From Bacteroidota bacterium (GTDB lineage Bacteria; Bacteroidota; Ignavibacteria; Ignavibacteriales; Melioribacteraceae), in NCBI GenBank assembly GCA_023381535.1, contig JAMCSN010000078.1:1-5504 (forward strand): DNA of 5,504 bases. The letters run 5' to 3'. Shown one piece after another: positions 3,999 through 5,504 of this stretch. The notes under the pieces were generated by a model. That model was not told the DNA's origin, did not search any database, and saw only the letters and a list, made by a program, of their open reading frames with translations. Each line of letters begins with the position of its first letter. The stretch's first letter is position 1. The translations under genes were made by a program, and so were the position numbers.

Positions 3999-5504
3999 TT
4001 ATTGATCATGATCAAGATCATGAGCACGATCAAGATTATGATCAAGAGCATCCAATATTGGTTTGCCTATACATGATGAAGGTTCGGTAAGGTGCAGTAA
4101 GCTGCTTATAGTTGGCGCAATATCTATTGTGTAAACCGGCTCGTTCGATTCGCGATGTGGAATCTTCCAGCCGAAGAATATCAGAGGCACATGCGAATCG
4201 TAAGAATTGCGTGTGCCGTGTGTATTAAACTGGAAGTTCGGCTGCAGTTCAATTGCAATATCTCCGGAGCGGTTGTAGTTGAATCCATTTAAAATAAAAT
4301 TGTCCGATTGCCGACTGGCAATTTCATTCAGTAGATCGCTTCTTTTGCGAATGTCGGCGATCTCTGGAAACATTGAGTAGAGGTAATTACTAATTTTATC
4401 TTCTAACTCAGAAGCTCTCAAACCGGCGGATTCAATTTTGCTGTAGTTAAGATAAATCTGTTTGTTAATGAATTTTTCTATAACCGCATCGATTAAAAAT
4501 TCTCTTTTCGTAAAAGCGTTCACGGAATCTTTAATGATCCTTGGATTGAAATTTCCCGCCGGAATTTTCAAATCGTTTAGGTGTTCCGGTACCTCAACGG
4601 CACCGTGATCGGCAGTAAGGAAAAGCAAATAGTTATTCTTTCCAATGTGTTTATCAAGAAGTTTCAACAGTTCACCTATTTGCTGATCCAGCTTAATGTA
4701 AGTGTCTTCAATTTCTTCCGAGTTGGGTCCGTATTCGTGGCCAATATAATCGGTTGACGAAAAACTGATTGCAAGAAAATTGGCTGCGTCCGTTCCGTCT
4801 AATTTTTCGTTTGAAAGAATTTCGTTTACAAAATCTAAAAGTATCCGGTTGCCGTACGGCGTGTATCTTAATGTCTCGTATTTTGTTTTTGGATCGATGT
4901 TTTTGAAGCTGTGCGGAAATGTATTTTTTCCTTCGTGAAATAAATCCGGTTCGTACCTAGCATCGTCCGGCGAATTAATTTTGTATTTGTTCCCGGGGAG
5001 TGAGAGAGTCCAGTCTTTGCTTAAGTAATTATCAGCCAATTTCTTTTCGTTGAATTTTTCTACCCACGCCGGAAGATTTTTCATATAATAAGTAGAAGAA
5101 ATAAATTTTCCGGATTCGCCGTCGTACCAGTAAACTTCATCTGCGCTATGTCCGCCGGGTAAAATGGCGCCGCGGTCTTTCAACGAAACAGAAATAACTT
5201 TCGACATACCGTTTGAGGCAATTTTCAATTCGTCTGTCATGGTGGTTGCCAGTAAATTTCTCGGCGACATTTGTCCTTCTGCACCGTCTGTTCCAACTCC
5301 GCTAACAGAATTATCATCGCAGCAATAAATTACTTTTCCCGTTTTTCTATCGTACCAGTTGTTACTAATTATGCCGTGATAGTATGGAGTGGTTCCCGTA
5401 TAAATTGATGAGTGACCGGGCGCAGTATAAAGGGGCACATAATTGAAATGAGCATAAGTAAAGTTTGTCCCTTCGTTCATTAAGCGGTTGAATCCGTCCT
5501 TGCC
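3999..5504 (-). CDS. pafA: PafA-type alkaline phosphatase (5' end outside window)
   Basis: The frame is open to the window edge. GKDGFNRL precedes the Met at 5480, so that Met is internal and the true start, signal peptide and first Zn-ligand Asp lie outside. Numbering from this Met, the alkaline phosphatase superfamily elements are all present. The nucleophile is Thr19 in YTAPGHSSIYTGT. Asn40 sits in SNNWYD. Lys101 and Arg103 in SLKDRGA are the pair that marks phosphomonoesterase PafA. Asp244 and His248 are in STDYIGHEYGP, Asp291 and His292 in ADHGA, and the last Zn-ligand His is probably His421 in NTHGT. Spacing agrees within a residue with Elizabethkingia PafA (T79, N100, K162, R164, D305, H309, D352, H353) for all but the last. 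The enzyme releases phosphate from phosphomonoesters in the periplasm or at the cell surface. The C-terminus carries an unusual Asp/His-rich tail. Nothing indicates loss of activity. Confidence 0.9.
   Translation of the reverse strand, partial: GKDGFNRLMNEGTNFTYAHFNYVPLYTAPGHSSIYTGTTPYYHGIISNNWYDRKTGKVIYCCDDNSVSGVGTDGAEGQMSPRNLLATTMTDELKIASNGMSKVISVSLKDRGAILPGGHSADEVYWYDGESGKFISSTYYMKNLPAWVEKFNEKKLADNYLSKDWTLSLPGNKYKINSPDDARYEPDLFHEGKNTFPHSFKNIDPKTKYETLRYTPYGNRILLDFVNEILSNEKLDGTDAANFLAISFSSTDYIGHEYGPNSEEIEDTYIKLDQQIGELLKLLDKHIGKNNYLLFLTADHGAVEVPEHLNDLKIPAGNFNPRIIKDSVNAFTKREFLIDAVIEKFINKQIYLNYSKIESAGLRASELEDKISNYLYSMFPEIADIRKRSDLLNEIASRQSDNFILNGFNYNRSGDIAIELQPNFQFNTHGTRNSYDSHVPLIFFGWKIPHRESNEPVYTIDIAPTISSLLHLTEPSSCIGKPILDALDHNLDRAHDLDHDQ
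4002..4050 (-). repeat. GATC-rich imperfect tandem repeat encoding the pafA tail
   Basis: The last codons of pafA are built from repeated CTTGATCAT-like units. Five GATC sites fall within 40 bp (4004, 4010, 4016, 4028, 4040), and TTGATCATGATCAA at 4002-4015 is a perfect 14-bp palindrome next to the stop. The encoded peptide is ALDHNLDRAHDLDHDQ. This looks like local slippage expansion at the 3' end of the gene. Confidence 0.65.

Overview
The window is AT-leaning DNA (roughly 40% G+C by eye) from what looks like a Bacteroidota/Chlorobi-group bacterium, most plausibly near Ignavibacteria. The evidence is a PafA-type alkaline phosphatase, a fused OlsF-type ornithine-lipid synthase, a TapB/DUF3108-like exported protein, A-rich weak leaders next to a few very strong AGGAGG sites, and intergenic gaps filled with GGATCGGTC/GACCGATCC and GGCGGA-type palindromes. 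The lineage is an inference from these features, not a proven placement.

Layout: (1) 1-154, + strand: the last 50 codons of a NeuB/SpsE-family sialic (or pseudaminic/legionaminic) acid synthase that stops where the SAF domain would normally begin. (2) 155-549: gene-free, with small palindromes and a terminator, copy A of a dispersed ~86-bp repeat, and a possibly structured segment ending in a strong intrinsic terminator only about 40 bp before the next gene. (3) 550-1218, +: a secreted TapB/DUF3108-like protein of unknown role. (4) 1232-3636, - strand: a probable operon, read right to left, of a two-TM small membrane protein, a charged 111-aa unknown and olsF. Its 3' end converges on gene 3 with 13 bp between the stops. 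(5) 3637-3998: gene-free, with a promoter region carrying 11-bp-phased TTAACA hexamers (Pho-box-like), a nested palindrome, copy B of the dispersed repeat, and a terminator for the incoming pafA transcript. (6) 3999-5504, -: a PafA alkaline phosphatase whose 5' end lies beyond the window, with an unusual Asp/His-rich repeat-encoded tail.

How the genes may work together: OlsF makes phosphorus-free ornithine lipids, which in many bacteria replace phospholipids during phosphate starvation, and PafA releases phosphate from phosphomonoesters outside the cytoplasm. The upstream site of the olsF operon resembles a PhoB/PhoP direct-repeat box. Together these suggest a phosphate-economy locus in which two uncharacterised small proteins are co-transcribed with olsF. 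I see no CRISPR array, tRNA, rRNA, transposase or integrase, and no convincing wholly new enzymatic system. The best leads are the phased promoter repeats, the two unknown small proteins, and the repeat and leader structures.
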